Below are positions 11,601-23,739 of a stretch of DNA of 64,000 nucleotides, one piece after another; positions within the stretch are counted from its first letter, which is position 1, and every line of letters starts with the position of its first letter. This DNA is from Benincasa hispida (lineage: Eukaryota; Streptophyta; Magnoliopsida; Cucurbitales; Cucurbitaceae), in contig NC_052354.1 in the NCBI RefSeq assembly GCF_009727055.1, positions 35,366,067 to 35,430,066 on the forward strand, given 5' to 3'. The notes beneath the pieces are model-generated. The model was not told the origin of the DNA. It worked only from the letters and a program-made list of their open reading frames with translations, and searched no databases. A program made the position numbers and the translations under genes.

Positions 11601-12706
11601 TCGATCTTGGAACATACAGTTTGATACTGCGATCAAGTCGTATGGCTTTGACTAAAACGTCGATGAACCTTGTGTCTACAAGAAGATCATCAACGCTTCA
11701 GTAGTCTTCTTAGTGTTGTATATAGATGATATCCTACTCATTGGGAATGATGTAGGTCTACTGACTGCAGTTAAGAACTGACTAGCGAACCAATTCCAAA
11801 TGAAAAATTTGGGAGAGGCTCAGTTTGTTCTAGGTATACAAATCTTTTGGGATCGTAAGAACAAAGTGCTAGCATTGTCTCAGTCATCGTACATTGACAA
11901 AATGTTGCTCAAGTACTCAATACAGGACTCTAAGAGGGGCCTACTGTCGTTCAGACATGGAGTCACTTTATCTAAGGACATGTGTCCTAAGACGCCTCAA
12001 GAAGTTGAGGAGATGAGAGGGTCCCATTTGTGTCTGTCGTTGGTAGTTTGATGTATGCAATGCTCTGTACTCGTCCAGACATCTGCTATGACGTGGGCAT
12101 AGTCAGTAGGTATCAATTTAATCCAGGCCAGGGTTACTGGATCGCAATGAAGAACATCCTCAAGTATCATCGAAGAACGAGGGACTACATGTTCGTGTAT
12201 GGTTCTAGGGATTTGATTCTTACAGGATACAATGATTCTAACTTTAAGACTGATAAGGACTCTCGTAAGTCCACATCAGGGTCAATCTTTACTCTTAACG
12301 GAGGAGCTGTAGTATGGCGAAGCACCAACAAGAGTAGATCGCCGACTCCACTATGGAGGCGGAATACGTAGCGGTTTGCGAAGCTGCTAAGGAGGCTTCC
12401 TGGCTCAGAAAGTTCTTGACATAACTGGAAGTTGTTCCAGATATGTCTAGGTTCACTACCGTCTATTCTGATAATAGTGGGGGCAGTGGCAAACTCCAAG
12501 GAGCCGAGGAGTCACAGGCGCGGCAAACACATAGAGTGAAAGTATCATTTGATCCGCGAGATAGTGCATCGAAGGGACGTGATCGTCATGAAGATCGCTT
12601 AGAAGCACAATGTTGCTGACCCGTTTACGAAGGCTCTCACAGCTATAGTGTTTAAGGGTCACCAACGGAGTATGGGTCTACAGGATTGCCTACGGCTGGA
12701 CTAGGG
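8642..12706 (+). pseudogene. Copia gag-pol polyprotein, pseudogene
   Basis: It starts MATSSLALLSSEKLTGDN at 8642. Gag is followed by a lysine-rich stretch and a zinc knuckle, FHCNQDGH, stop, KRNC (9448-9486), whose first Cys is Tyr. Protease has WIIDSGTTNHVC (near 9600). Integrase has HLRLGHINL, CESC, HSDLCGPM, FDQGGEF and TPQQNGVVERRN. RT has VDYEETFLPV, MDVQTVFLNGNLEETIYM and catalytic YIDDIL (about 11720-11740). RNase H has RPDICYDVG, GYNDSNFKTDKDSRKSTSG and a C-terminal tail ending near 12700. Stops at 8706, 8826 and 9472 each replace an expected Trp. Further frameshifts break pol. Confidence 0.9.
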
Positions 12707-12790
12707 CAAGTGGGAGATTTTATTGTACTGGGTTTTTATGCCCTAATTTATTGTTTTGTACTAGTTTATTGTACACCCCACTTTGCTTTA

Positions 12791-12805
12791 GGACAAGTGG
12801 GAGAT
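12791..12805 (+). promoter_or_regulatory. Polypurine tract of the Copia element
   Basis: ggacaagtgggagat sits directly before the LTR start TGTTGG at 12806. A near copy (gggcaagtgggagatt) lies at 12707-12722 and another (gcaagtgggagatgg) near 13340. Confidence 0.75.
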
Positions 12806-13310
12806 TGTTGGGGTTGATGCTTTAAAGTCTCGTGTCCTGTAGTTTGTAAATAGTTTGTACGAACGCTTGTGTTCTATAATATATGATATTTACTTCACAT
12901 CTTGTATTTTGCTCAGTTGCTTTTTTTATTTGCTTTACCACAAACCAATAAAGTCAAAATTCCTGGTTATCTGTATGTGACTCAAGCATGTATGTGGTGA
13001 CATACAAGTGGATCATGTCTTGAGTGATAACCAAAATGGTTTGTAGTATATGGATATAGGAGGGAAACCTTATCCTAGTAACGCTACGGACGCTACCCGC
13101 TTTGTGGAATGGTCACAAGTGTTGTGACTTGTCATAGATGGTCTGATCCTGATCATTCGTGTTGGGGACATGCGAGCGGTGGCGTCCTATACAAAGAGTT
13201 TGTATAAGACCTGACCACGAAGTGTTAATGTCTCGTTATATAACATCGTTCATGACAAAGACTTCATTTCACTGGGATGACCATCGGTAACATGACCTCA
13301 CAGAAAACTG
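12806..13310 (+). mobile_element. 3' LTR of the Copia element (truncated)
   Basis: It starts TGTTGGGGTTGATGC. It aligns by eye with the other LTR copies through the palindrome at 13188-13206 and on to about 13300, then similarity stops. The rest is probably lost at the junction with the minus-strand LTR H. Confidence 0.7.
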
Positions 13311-14967
13311 GAGGAATTACAATCGGGTAAACGATTAAGCAAGTGGGAGATGGAATAACCTATCGTAAAGGTCGATGCCTAATCGTTTAGGAAAAGCTAT
13401 GCAATCGTCTTGCAAAAGCTAAGCGATCATTTAGCTCATCGTTTAGCTGAGTGTCTATCCACAATCGTTTAGCTAACTCCAAGCTGTCGCTTAGTAAATC
13501 TAATTTACTTGACAATTTCTCTGTGAGTATTTTCGAGATTGGAAATCTAAAAAAAAAAACCTTTTTTTCTTTTTTTTCCTTCCTAAAATTAGGAAAACAT
13601 TTTTCTTTTTATATCACGGTTACCATGAAACCACCAATAACCTCCCACTCAATTGATTATTAGAGAAAAAGAGATAATTATCTAATAATTAATATTATTA
13701 TAAATATAAATGATAACTAACTTATCATAATATATTTATAACCTATAGTTCTAATATTTCATTTCATGAAACATATAAACCATAGATTTTTTTCTTTTCC
13801 ATGGTTCTTAATGTAAATCTCATTGACATTAATCCTCCACTTGATGTATCTCATACACCATATTGATCATATCATATATAATCGAATTACCTCTTGTCAA
13901 TTTGAACATTTCAAATCAACACCAAGAACTGATCCTCAGCTTGAATCCATTGAGCTACCAACGGGACCTTATGGACCTGTAGCTCGAAGCTTCAATGGTA
14001 CTTGAATAACTGACTAAACTCTTTAGTCATGGAATCCACCATTCGTTAATTGCCAGGCACTCCACTAAAAACCGACAGCTGAACTCTCCTTACTACATAT
14101 AATTATATGTTCATGTTAACCAATCAACAGTGCGACAACCGTTCACGGATTGCTCGTAAGTACAACTCAGCCAATAACTGTTATGCCCCTGTATTTACAC
14201 CTAACTCCTTAAGTACCACTGAATCCTCTAATGAACATAAGTCATAGTCCTACTATGACTGAGTCTTCTCTTCCAAAGAGAAGCTGTGGCCACTATGTTC
14301 AAGCTCTGGAATCAACCTTTAAGGGAGAAATCTATCTACTTACCCCTACTTCGGGAAGGAGTGAATTTCATATTGTGTAATTGAGTTCCCAGCTCCCAAA
14401 TCAGACAAGTCTCCAAAAAGGTAGGCATGTTGAGTTGGCAATCTAGCCACTCTCACCGATACTAATCAAAGGACCGCCCTCAAAGGTAGGAGTTCCCAAA
14501 ACACTCAGGATTGAGGTCGTGTCCCCTATGGTCGTTTAGGTGAGATGTAAGTCCCAGTATCAACGGCGTTATATACAAAGTCTAGTCATCTCGTGGTTCG
14601 GTCTTATACAAACTTTTTGTATAGGACACCCCCGCTCTCATGTCTCCACATGAATGGTTAGGATGTACCATCTGTAGTAGTTTACAACACTTGCAAGCCT
14701 CTACAAAGCGGGCCGTATCCGTAGTGTCACCAGGATCAGGTATCTCACCTTAATCCTTATACTACAGACCTATTTAGGTTATCACTTAAGGCATGATCCA
14801 CTTGTATATCACATATACATGCTTAAGTTTAAATGAGATACTCATGGGGCTTTGTTTATTGGATATGAGTAAATGCCAGAATGAAATAACAGTTATTTTA
14901 TTCAGAAAACAATGTGTATAATTACAAACAATGAGACTTCGGGAGAATTAGGACACCAATCCCAACA
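13310..14967 (-). mobile_element. Copia-like LTR H (minus strand)
   Basis: The start is clear: the minus strand from 14967 reads TGTTGGGATTGGTGTCC. It holds the family palindrome (14605-14623) and the usual TATGGACCTGTAGCTCGAAG-like block near 13970. The far end is uncertain. TACCA occurs at 13621-13625, followed by TG, and at 14968-14972, which would give a 1,342-bp LTR with a 5-bp duplication. However, LTR C has about 490 bp more beyond this point, so the match may be chance. Confidence 0.7.
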
Positions 14968-15249
14968 TACCAAATGTGCAATTTTTCTTTGTTGGATTCA
15001 AGCAAGTGATATTAGTTGCTCCAATTTGAATTAATTCTTCATTTGAAGTCCAAGCAACAATTGCTTCTTGGATCAACCTACAAGTAAAGCTCAACCAAAA
15101 GATTTTGGTACCCATTTCTTGGGTCATGGGTCCTTCATTATTAGTGAGCAAGGACTTTGGAACCCATTTCAAATTAGTTCCAAAATACTAGCATTCATTT
15201 TTGGCAAATAATAAGTATGATATTTATGGCCAATTTTTCTATAAGAATA

Positions 15250-16990
15250 ATATACAACATTAGGTAAAACTTTCTTTTTAACTAATTAATTTTTCACAAT
15301 CTTTTTCTCAAAGAAAATTTTCCTTGGAGCATTTTTCAATTGAAAACAATTTGGTCTAATATGACCTTTAACTCCACAAAAATGATATGTAGGTACAAAC
15401 TTTAATTTCACATGCATATCTCTAACATTTCTATGATTAGGCACAAATTTAGCACTATTCTTGCAATTAGTTTTGGCACAATAACGTTTAGGCATAAGGT
15501 TTGATTTTTCAAATTCATTTCTAGACTTTTCTTGCTCATTCACAAAATTCACATTATGAGCACTTCTTGATCTAGCATGAGAATGTTTATGCACAAATTT
15601 TGAATTCCCATGACTATATTAAACTTTTTCATACTTTGGCATAAGTTTAGTTTCAACAACATTAGATACATTAGGTAAAGCATCTTGAGACATACAAGGT
15701 TTACCTATGTCAATAATCTTATCTAGTTTTTATGTACCAATAGTAAATTTCTTTATAGACTCTTTTGCAATTTCAAGTTCTTTATTAGTAAGCATTCTTT
15801 CTCTTTAAACATATGCAAAAGATTATTTTTCTCATTAATATCAAATTTAAGAAATTGAATCTTATCAACAAAAGCAATTTTTCTCTTTTTCTAGTGCTAT
15901 ATTGCTAGATTCCAAATCAATCATTTTATTTTTCAAACTAGCAATTTCATCATTTAATTTCAAAGAAGAAGATCTAATTTTCTCATTTTTATTTTTAGAA
16001 TCATTCAAATCAATTTTCATTTTACATGACAAAGATCTAAAATCTTCATTTTTAACTTCAAGAAATTTAATCTTATCTATCAAAGCACATTTCTCATTAT
16101 CACAAAAATTATTATCATGCAAAATATCATAAGTAGCTCTCTTTTTCAAACAATCATTTTCATCTATCAAAGATTTATTTTTACTAGATAATACCTTAAA
16201 CTTATTTGATAATTTCAAATATTTAGAGCTAATTTTTTTCTAAATAATGTTGCATGCTTTCAAATGCATCATATAACTCATCATTGGATATATAATTTAC
16301 CTCATTTTTTTCACTTTCATCTCTGGAGTTGTTCTCTGAATGAGTCATTAAGCACAATGAGGATCTATCACATTTATCTTTCTCTATTCTATGGATTTTT
16401 TCTTGATTTTGAGAGTTATAATTGTTCTTCACATCAAATAAATCATTAGTATTATAAGGAGAATTTTCTACACAATACATATTATCAAAATATATCAAAA
16501 GAATTTTCTACACTGTACATATTATCAATAGAATTTTCCAAATATCAAATGCATAATCAAAATGTAAAATTTTGTCACATATTTGTCTATCTAATACTCA
16601 ATATATGATATTTATGGCTTTAGCATTAAAAGTAAGCAACTCATTATTCAATTCCAATTTAGCCAAATCATTCTCATTCTCAAAAGCATACAAAATCTTG
16701 AAATCCTTAGCAAGCATAAATATTTTTATTCTATTTTTTCAAATATCATAATTTCTATTACCATTAAAGAATGGAGGTCTATCAATAGAATGATCTTCTA
16801 AAGTTGTCACAACTCTAGCAATTAAGCTTTTCAAATAATTTTTCAAAATATTAATAAGATACTTTAAATATCAAAAAAATATTTTAAAAAATAATTCACG
16901 AAGAAGAGCTCCTAGCTTCAATACCAATGATAGGAGTGAGAAACTCAAACAATGGGTATCAAGATAAAATGATTTATGAAAATTTTTATC
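15250..16990 (-). pseudogene. SIRE-like Copia gag remnant
   Basis: Minus strand, several frames. 16498-16229 has LCLMTHSENNSRDESEKNEV and YISNDELYDAFESM. 16218-15865 is a Lys/Asn/Ser-rich coiled-coil-like segment. 15594-15286 has a zinc knuckle YHFCGVKGHIRPNC whose first Cys is Tyr. 15172-14968 continues with WVPKSLLTNNEGP before LTR H interrupts. Coiled-coil gag with one knuckle fits the SIRE/Maximus group. No pol follows; it is cut off by LTR H. Confidence 0.7.
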
Positions 16991-17005
16991 ACAAACAAGA
17001 GAACA

Positions 17006-17023
17006 ACCGACTCTGGTACCAAT
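17006..17023 (-). promoter_or_regulatory. Primer binding site of the SIRE-like element
   Basis: On the minus strand this reads ATTGGTACCAGAGTCGG, directly after an LTR end CA (17024-17025 on plus is TG). It resembles the iMet primer site TTGGTATCAGAGC. Confidence 0.55.
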
Positions 17024-18076
17024 TGTAGAATCAGTATGGTAACCCTAGAGGAGGTGAAATAAGGTTTATTTAAACTAGTGAAAAACTTTTTACTAATGTG
17101 AGCCCAATTAAACAAATTAACAAACTTTTGTTAATTAGTAATTTAAATAAGAATTTTATGTAAATACATTCAATTAAAAAATATCAATAAATTGGCATAA
17201 AAAAATTCAAGAACAAACTACAATAATTAATTCTATGGAATGAAATATATTAATAAATTAATTACAGTATTAAATAAGAGATGATAAAGAAATTGACACT
17301 GAAAATTTTATAAGTACAACCGGCCTATGTCCACTTCCAATGCTCCTCTTGGGTACTTCATTAAAAGTATTTCTTTTTCCATGTCTTAGAGTCGAACCAC
17401 TACAACGTTCTTTTTCCTTGGCACAAGAACAAACTTGATCTTTTTCACGGTTGAGGATCAAACTGTTACAATGACTCTTTTTCTTGGGATCAAGAGTAAC
17501 CCTTACAATAGTTTGGAAAAATAAATAGCACACTTGACAAACTCTCTAAAAGAGTGGGTTTACAAATTTAGCACTCAAGATACCAATCCTCACAACATAA
17601 AATATCTTTTTAAGAAAGAAGATGAAAAGAAGAAAACTGAAGCTTGGAGAGAGAATAACAATAGTGGCTTAATGAGTCATGGATGATTGAAAATAAGAAA
17701 AACTGTTGTTATAATTTTGGAGAAGATGAAGAGTTTAAATAGAGAGGAAAATTGTTGAAAACCACATTTAATTTAGACCATTGAATGATAGTAAAAGAAA
17801 ATTGAAAGGTGAAAATTTAAACTTAACTAGTCATTAGACATAAACAAAAAATAATATAATAATATATATTTTTATAAATCATTTTTTTTAAAAATCCAAT
17901 AAAAACAATTCCCACCATGTGTCCAAAACTAGCCTTTAGACACAAACATAAAATAATATTAAACTCATTTTTTTAAAAAAATCAATCCAAAAGTCAAAAC
18001 CTCACAATGTGTCACTTCTCCATTGGTCTAAGTAGCATATTTCAACTGGTTCACTTTGATGAGAAAAATTCTACCA
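17024..18076 (-). mobile_element. Probable 5' LTR of the SIRE-like element
   Basis: The left border is fixed by the primer site. The plus strand starts TGTAGAATC and a matching inverted end, ATTCTACCA, occurs at 18068-18076. That gives an LTR of about 1.05 kb. No 5-bp duplication was confirmed. The sequence between is AT-rich without coding. Confidence 0.45.
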
Positions 18077-18149
18077 CGTCATCAGCTCAAGATTTTTAGT
18101 TAAGCTTGTTTTGACCAAATCTTCTTCGTTTGATGTCCGATTTAGGTGA

Positions 18150-18440
18150 TTCAAATTGCGTTGGAATCGTTGTACGATGTGATCCTAATCGTTCATGTGG
18201 AGACATGTGAGTGGGGAGTACCCTATACGAAGAGTTTGTATATCAGACTATGAATGATTAGTCTATCTTTATAACGTAGTTACTTGAAGAGGTTAACATT
18301 TCAATAAGATGGCCATAGGCGACTCGACCTTAATCCTGAGTGAGTTGTGAACTCTTGTCTATGAAGGCGATCCTTTGATCTATATGGGTGGGAGTGGGAC
18401 GCTCCCAGGCGCCTTGAGGCCAAGCATGAGTCTCACGGTG
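18150..18440 (+). mobile_element. Fragment of the Copia-like LTR family (plus strand)
   Basis: It carries gatcctaatcgttcatgtgg, the family palindrome (18224-18242) and the gacc/ccttaatcctgagtg block in the same order as other copies. Both LTR ends are missing. Confidence 0.7.
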
Positions 18441-18639
18441 TGAACATTAAGGAAGAAACGTGAGTGAAAAATCGACGTATCGCATACATCTTTTTCCTCC
18501 CACCGGCTAATTATTTTTACTAAGTGATTGTTTAAGCTTGCCCAACAGTAACACGTACTTTGGATAGTTAAACAATTTTGATTAATGTTTGTAAAACACT
18601 TTAACAATCTTTAATCAACAATTGCATGCTTGTAGTAAA

Positions 18640-19876
18640 TCTATCTAATTCACCTTTCCAGGCCAGTTCCCAGATTGGGATGTTTTTTTTTTCATCAACT
18701 TAAATACCACTACTTAGATAGAACTAGCCTTAGACAAAAGATCCCTTATAGATATGTTTGCTACAATTTTAATCTTTTATGAAAATCAATTTAATTCTAT
18801 TAAACTGATTAAAAATATTAAACTTAATTTCTAATCTTATTAGAAATGTGATCTTAGGTCTATGTGAATCATATTTTAAAACTATTTTTAAAAAATGATT
18901 TTAACCTAAGGTTTGCTAGCAATTCTGAATTATTGATTTTAATTTCTAATTTCATTTAATTATAATATAATTGATGCATGACTATATTATTAATGTATGC
19001 AAACATATACTATAACACTTATATTATATGATGCATGAGCATGCTATAAAAATTAAATCATGCAACTATATATTATAACATTTGTAATATAAATGATACA
19101 TGAATAAAGTATAACCTATGGTGGGATTTTCACTATATGACATACATTATGACATATATAAATTTAAAATTAAATCATACATCAAATGCATAATTTAGAA
19201 TAATTAATAGACCAGGATTGGACACCTAAACAATTAATTAAATTAATATAATATTTATATTAATTTAATTAATTTAAAAAGATCTAACTATTACAAAAGA
19301 ATAGTCAATCAGTTCTAGATAGGTGAACTGAGTCTTGAACCTCTCGAACCGAGCCGCCTAACCCTCGAATCGGACCTAAACCGCTCGAACTGATCGAATT
19401 CCAAGCGAACCAATCAGATCAGGAACTGAATCAGGCGAGAATTGGTTTGTTCTTTTTGTCTCAGAGCAGTGAAACACTGGGCTACAAAAAGAACAAAATG
19501 TTCTTCCTTATTAAAGCGTTGCAACGCTAGGGCACAACATTGCAACGCTGTGATACAGACAACACTGTACAACTACGATCTTCTTCGAAATTCCTCCATT
19601 TTTGGCCTCGTTTTCTCAAAAAACACACCGAAACAACCACGAACGACCCCAAAAAACAACAAATTACATACTCGATTGCAAAGAATTATGCCCAAAACAG
19701 GGACACTTACAAATCAATTTGTAAACAAAAGCAGTAAATTCTAAATGGTCAATCCTGAAAACATCTATAATTGTAAACCGTTCATCACAATATTCATCAC
19801 ATGAATACAGAATGCATAAACCCACCAATACTGTAAATTAGTTCTGAAAAAAATAGAAAAAAATTGGGCAAAAAAC
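18640..19876 (-). mobile_element. Putative internal leader of the element owning LTR B
   Basis: AT-rich sequence with no long coding ORF. GCAACGCT-type words recur near 19517-19550. It reads continuously with the primer site at 21828-21844 once solo LTR A (duplication AAAAC) is removed. I see no recognisable protein here. Confidence 0.35.
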
Positions 19877-21822
19877 TATTGGGTTTTATGTCCTAAAACT
19901 CGTAGTTTTGTAAAATAGAAAACTTATTATGTAAATCAATAAAGTTGTTATTAATGTGTGGATTCAATAAAATTGTTATTGAATATATGAATTGCTTATT
20001 TTGTTTCAGAAATAAATCCAATAAACTAAAAGATCCATGACTATTACATTAAACTTTTTGTGGAGACATAAGAATGAATCATGTTCGAGTAAGAAGTCAA
20101 AACGATCTATAGTATACGAATAAGGTTGGGTGCCTTATTCTGGTAACACTATCGGATGCGACCCACTCTGTAGTTGTTACAAAGAGTTGTAAAGTGCTAC
20201 AAACGAAGTGATCCTGATTCGTTTATGTGGTGACATGAGGAGTGGGAGCGTCCTGTGTAATGCGTTTGCATAAGATTGGACCAAGAAATAAGTCACTCTT
20301 ACTTTATTATATTGTTTACTATTTAAGACTGACTATTTCAAAGCGACGACCTGGGTAAATTAACCTTAATCCTGAGCTAACTATAAACTCCTGTTTATTA
20401 GGAGTTATCCTTAGATTTGCATAGGTGAATGTTGGCTCAATAGTGCCAGCTCAATAAACCTCCTATTTCAGGGGAAAGACTGGGTAGATAGCTGGGGACA
20501 TAGGGTACAAGATGGGACTCACTCCTACCCATTTAAAGGGATAGTAGAGAGGTTGTTCCCTTAACTGCTGATTTCGGGTCTTGAACAAGGGGCTCCACCC
20601 TCTTATTGCCCCGAGAGGGATTCTATTTGTTGATTGGATCACAAAAAAATTGTTAATTAGAGGATCAGTGGAACTTAAGGAAGAAAAGGTGATCTCGAGG
20701 ATAAAATGGTCATTTGACCCAGTCGTTATTACGAACAACCTGTGAAAGGTTAACTTACTAATCATGGTTATATCGAGTGAATACAATATATCTACAGTGA
20801 GGGGAATGCAACTACTGGGTTTAGTGGAGTGACCCGGTATTTAATGAATGAGGGTTAATTCGATGTAAAGATTTAGCCTATTAATCTCAGACCATTGGAG
20901 TCCATGATCTGTAGGTCCATTAGGTTCCTTTACTAGCTCACAAATGGAATAAGCCTTAGAATAGCGTGATGTGTTAATTTAAAACATTCAAATTCGAATT
21001 AAGGAAATTAATAATTATGTGTAATATAATTACACGTTTAATTTTGAAATTAAATAAAATTGGAGAATCATTTAATATTTAAATATTATTTAAATATTAA
21101 TTTCATGAATAAGGATTCATGGAGGTGGAATTGATGTTAAATTAATTTAATATTTGATATTAAATTAATATATTTAATTATTAATTGTATTAGAAAAATT
21201 AATTATTGAATTAATTTTTGTAAAATTAATAAAATTTTATTTTTAATCAAAAATTAAAATTGAAAATCAGTTTTATTTATGAAAATTAGATTTAAAATGA
21301 AAAAAAATTTGAAAAATGGAAAAAATCCCAAATGTGGGATTTCCCACTTTGATATTCAAGCACCTTAGTCACACCTCACTACATTTCCACCTAAAAATCT
21401 CAAGGTGGAGCTGGCCATTTTTGATGCAAGAAGATTACATTCGTGGCTGGATAAAAACACTCATAATTGGAGTGGGAAAATCATGCAAACACTTTGATTT
21501 TTGCTTAGAAGTCTAGAGGTTGAAGAAGAGTCTTAAAAAATGAGAACCAGTGACCTTTCTCCTTAATTCCCCAAATTCCAGCTTATTTTGAGTCCCACAA
21601 CTCAATCTAAGGATCCTAATGGTTAGTAGGGAAGCTCTAGTGGTGGTTCACGACCGAAGAAGGGAGAATTGCAGCTGACTTTTGAGTTTGAAGTAGATAT
21701 TCAAATGTATGTTTGAAACTCTATTGTTATTTAATGAGTATGCTTAATTTTGGGCCAAAATTGATGAATTAGAATGCTTTATGATCCTGTTTTCTTCTGT
21801 TGTGTGTTTTCTTAAACTAACA
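19877..21822 (+). mobile_element. Solo LTR A (Copia-like, plus strand)
   Basis: It starts TATTGGGTTTTATGTCC (TG mutated to TA) and ends ...CTAACA at 21822. AAAAC flanks both sides (19872-19876 and 21823-21827), a 5-bp target duplication. The 1,946 bp contains a variant palindrome at 20254-20272. No internal element region follows. Confidence 0.85.
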
Positions 21823-21827
21823 AAAAC

Positions 21828-21844
21828 CTGGCTATGATACTAAT
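21828..21844 (-). promoter_or_regulatory. Primer binding site next to LTR B
   Basis: The minus strand reads TTAGTATCATAGCCAGG just after the end of LTR B. It is a two-mismatch version of the iMet site TTGGTATCAGAGCC. Solo LTR A was inserted a few bases further into the leader. Confidence 0.7.
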
Positions 21845-23692
21845 TGAAGAAACCTGTGAAGGCTCTGTAGTAGAAGGGGATTAATCCCAATTTTAATTTT
21901 TCACATAATCTCAATTTACATAACAGAAAATTATGCATAGATAATAAATTTACAACATGCTTTGAGAAATAAGAAGGAATTAGGGAAAAAGAATGCTTGC
22001 CCTTGAAACCCAATAATTCTTCACGTATTCGCACGATTCGGATCACAAACCTTTCGTTCTGGATCTCGATCTCCAAAAATACAACAATTCAAATCAGGTC
22101 ACCACCACTTGAAAACCTTCTGCTCTTGGGATTGAGAATTAGCAGGCGTGGTGGGCTCTATTAGGTTATCTGGGAAGGGGGAGGAAAGGATCTAAGAGAG
22201 GTAGAAGACATTTTATTCTTTATCTTTTTGTGAATCCTAGAGCAAATCACTCCGACCATTAGAGAATTGAGGAAGAAGTTGACAAAACCAACACACATCC
22301 TCACGTTTTAGTTGAGAGAATTAAGGAGAGAGAGTTGTAACTCCCTCCATTTAATTAAATTAAAATTAAATTAATTATTATAGTTTTAACCCTTTAATCA
22401 AATACAATATAATCTATAGTTTTATTTCTCTCAATTAATTATAATTTTTTTAAAATATAAATCATATTTACACTAAATTCAAGTATATGAATCTCATCCA
22501 TATAATTAATATTTGAATCATATTCAAATATTTAATTCCTCTCAAAGTAAACTTTATAACGTATCAAAATAAACTTTATATGTACATATAATTAATTTAA
22601 TTAATTATATCATATATAATTAATTCCCTCAATTAATTTGAACAATTCAAATTAATCCTAAAATAATACTCAATAAATCCCTGTTGAGCTGTAGAGGAGA
22701 TCTTATGGACCTATAAATTGAAGCTCTAATGGTACTTGGATAATTAATTAAACTCTTTAATTAAATTTACCCAGCATCCATTAATTGTCAATCACTTCAC
22801 TAAAAACCGACAACTGTACTCTTCACACTACAGATATATTTTTGTATCCATTGAATATAACTAGGTCACAAATTGCTCATAAGTATAGTTGAGTAAAAAT
22901 TACCGTTTTCCCCATATAGTTACATCTAACTTCTTAAGTACCACTAATCCCTCTAACGAACAATAAGTCATAGTCCAACTAGACCAAGTCCTTCTTGGGC
23001 CAAGAAAGGGTGTGGCCACATTGTTTAAGCTCCAGAATCACCATTAAGGGAGCAATTTATCTACTTACCCCAACATTAGGGAATGAGTGAATTCTATCTT
23101 GTGTAGCTGTGTTCCTAGCTCCCTAATCAGACGAATCCCTAAAATGGTAGGCATATTGAGTTGGCAATCTGGCCACTCTCACTCATACAAATCAAAGGAC
23201 TACCTTCATAGGCAGGAGTTCACAATCCACTCAAGATTCAGGTCATGTCACCTTTGGTCATCCTGGTGAATGTAAGTTTCTATTATTAACGGTGTTATAT
23301 AATAAGACTAGTCATTTCATGGTTCGGTCTTATACAAACTCTTTGTATAGGATACTCCCGCTCACATGTCTCCACATAAATGATTAGGATCAGATCATTT
23401 GTAGCACTTACAATACTTGTAACATCTATAAAGCGGGTAGTATTCGTAGTGTCACTAGGATAAGGTACCTAACCTTATCCATCTACTACAGACCGTTTAG
23501 GTTATCATTTAAACATGATCCACCTGTATGTCTCTACATACATGTTTAAATTACATAAAATAACCTAGGAGCTTAGTTTATTTGATTGAGTGTATACTTA
23601 TAAAATAACAATTATTTCATTTATAACAATTGTTTATACAATGTTTACAAACTACAAGAATACAAGAGAGATTTAGGATACTGATCCTAACA
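21845..23692 (-). mobile_element. 5' LTR B (Copia-like, minus strand)
   Basis: The minus strand starts TGTTAGGATCAGTATCC at 23692 and ends ...GGTTTCTTCA at 21845, followed by a primer site, so it is a 5' LTR and not a solo. Length is 1,848 bp with the perfect palindrome at 23331-23349. It interrupts the gag of gypsy 2 at 23693. Confidence 0.8.
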
Positions 23693-23739
23693 ACAATTTC
23701 ATTCCTAGTTTGAGAATAGCGAGAAATCCAAGTGATCGT

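Larger units (their letters stand above)
8590..12805 (+). mobile_element. Ty1/Copia element (5' LTR missing, decayed)
   Basis: Plus-strand leader, gag, protease, integrase, RT, RNase H, polypurine tract, then an LTR start at 12806. Integrase before RT defines Copia. No 5' LTR precedes the leader; the gypsy 1 LTR end abuts it. The LTR belongs to the family repeated across this window. Confidence 0.88.

Noticed and set aside
13823..14005. 60-residue ORF in LTR H
   Set aside because: It is inside LTR sequence that recurs in B and C with a different reading frame.
13621..14972. LTR H as a certain solo LTR with duplication TACCA
   Set aside because: The 5-mer match exists, but other family members extend about 490 bp further, so it may be chance; kept only as a possibility.
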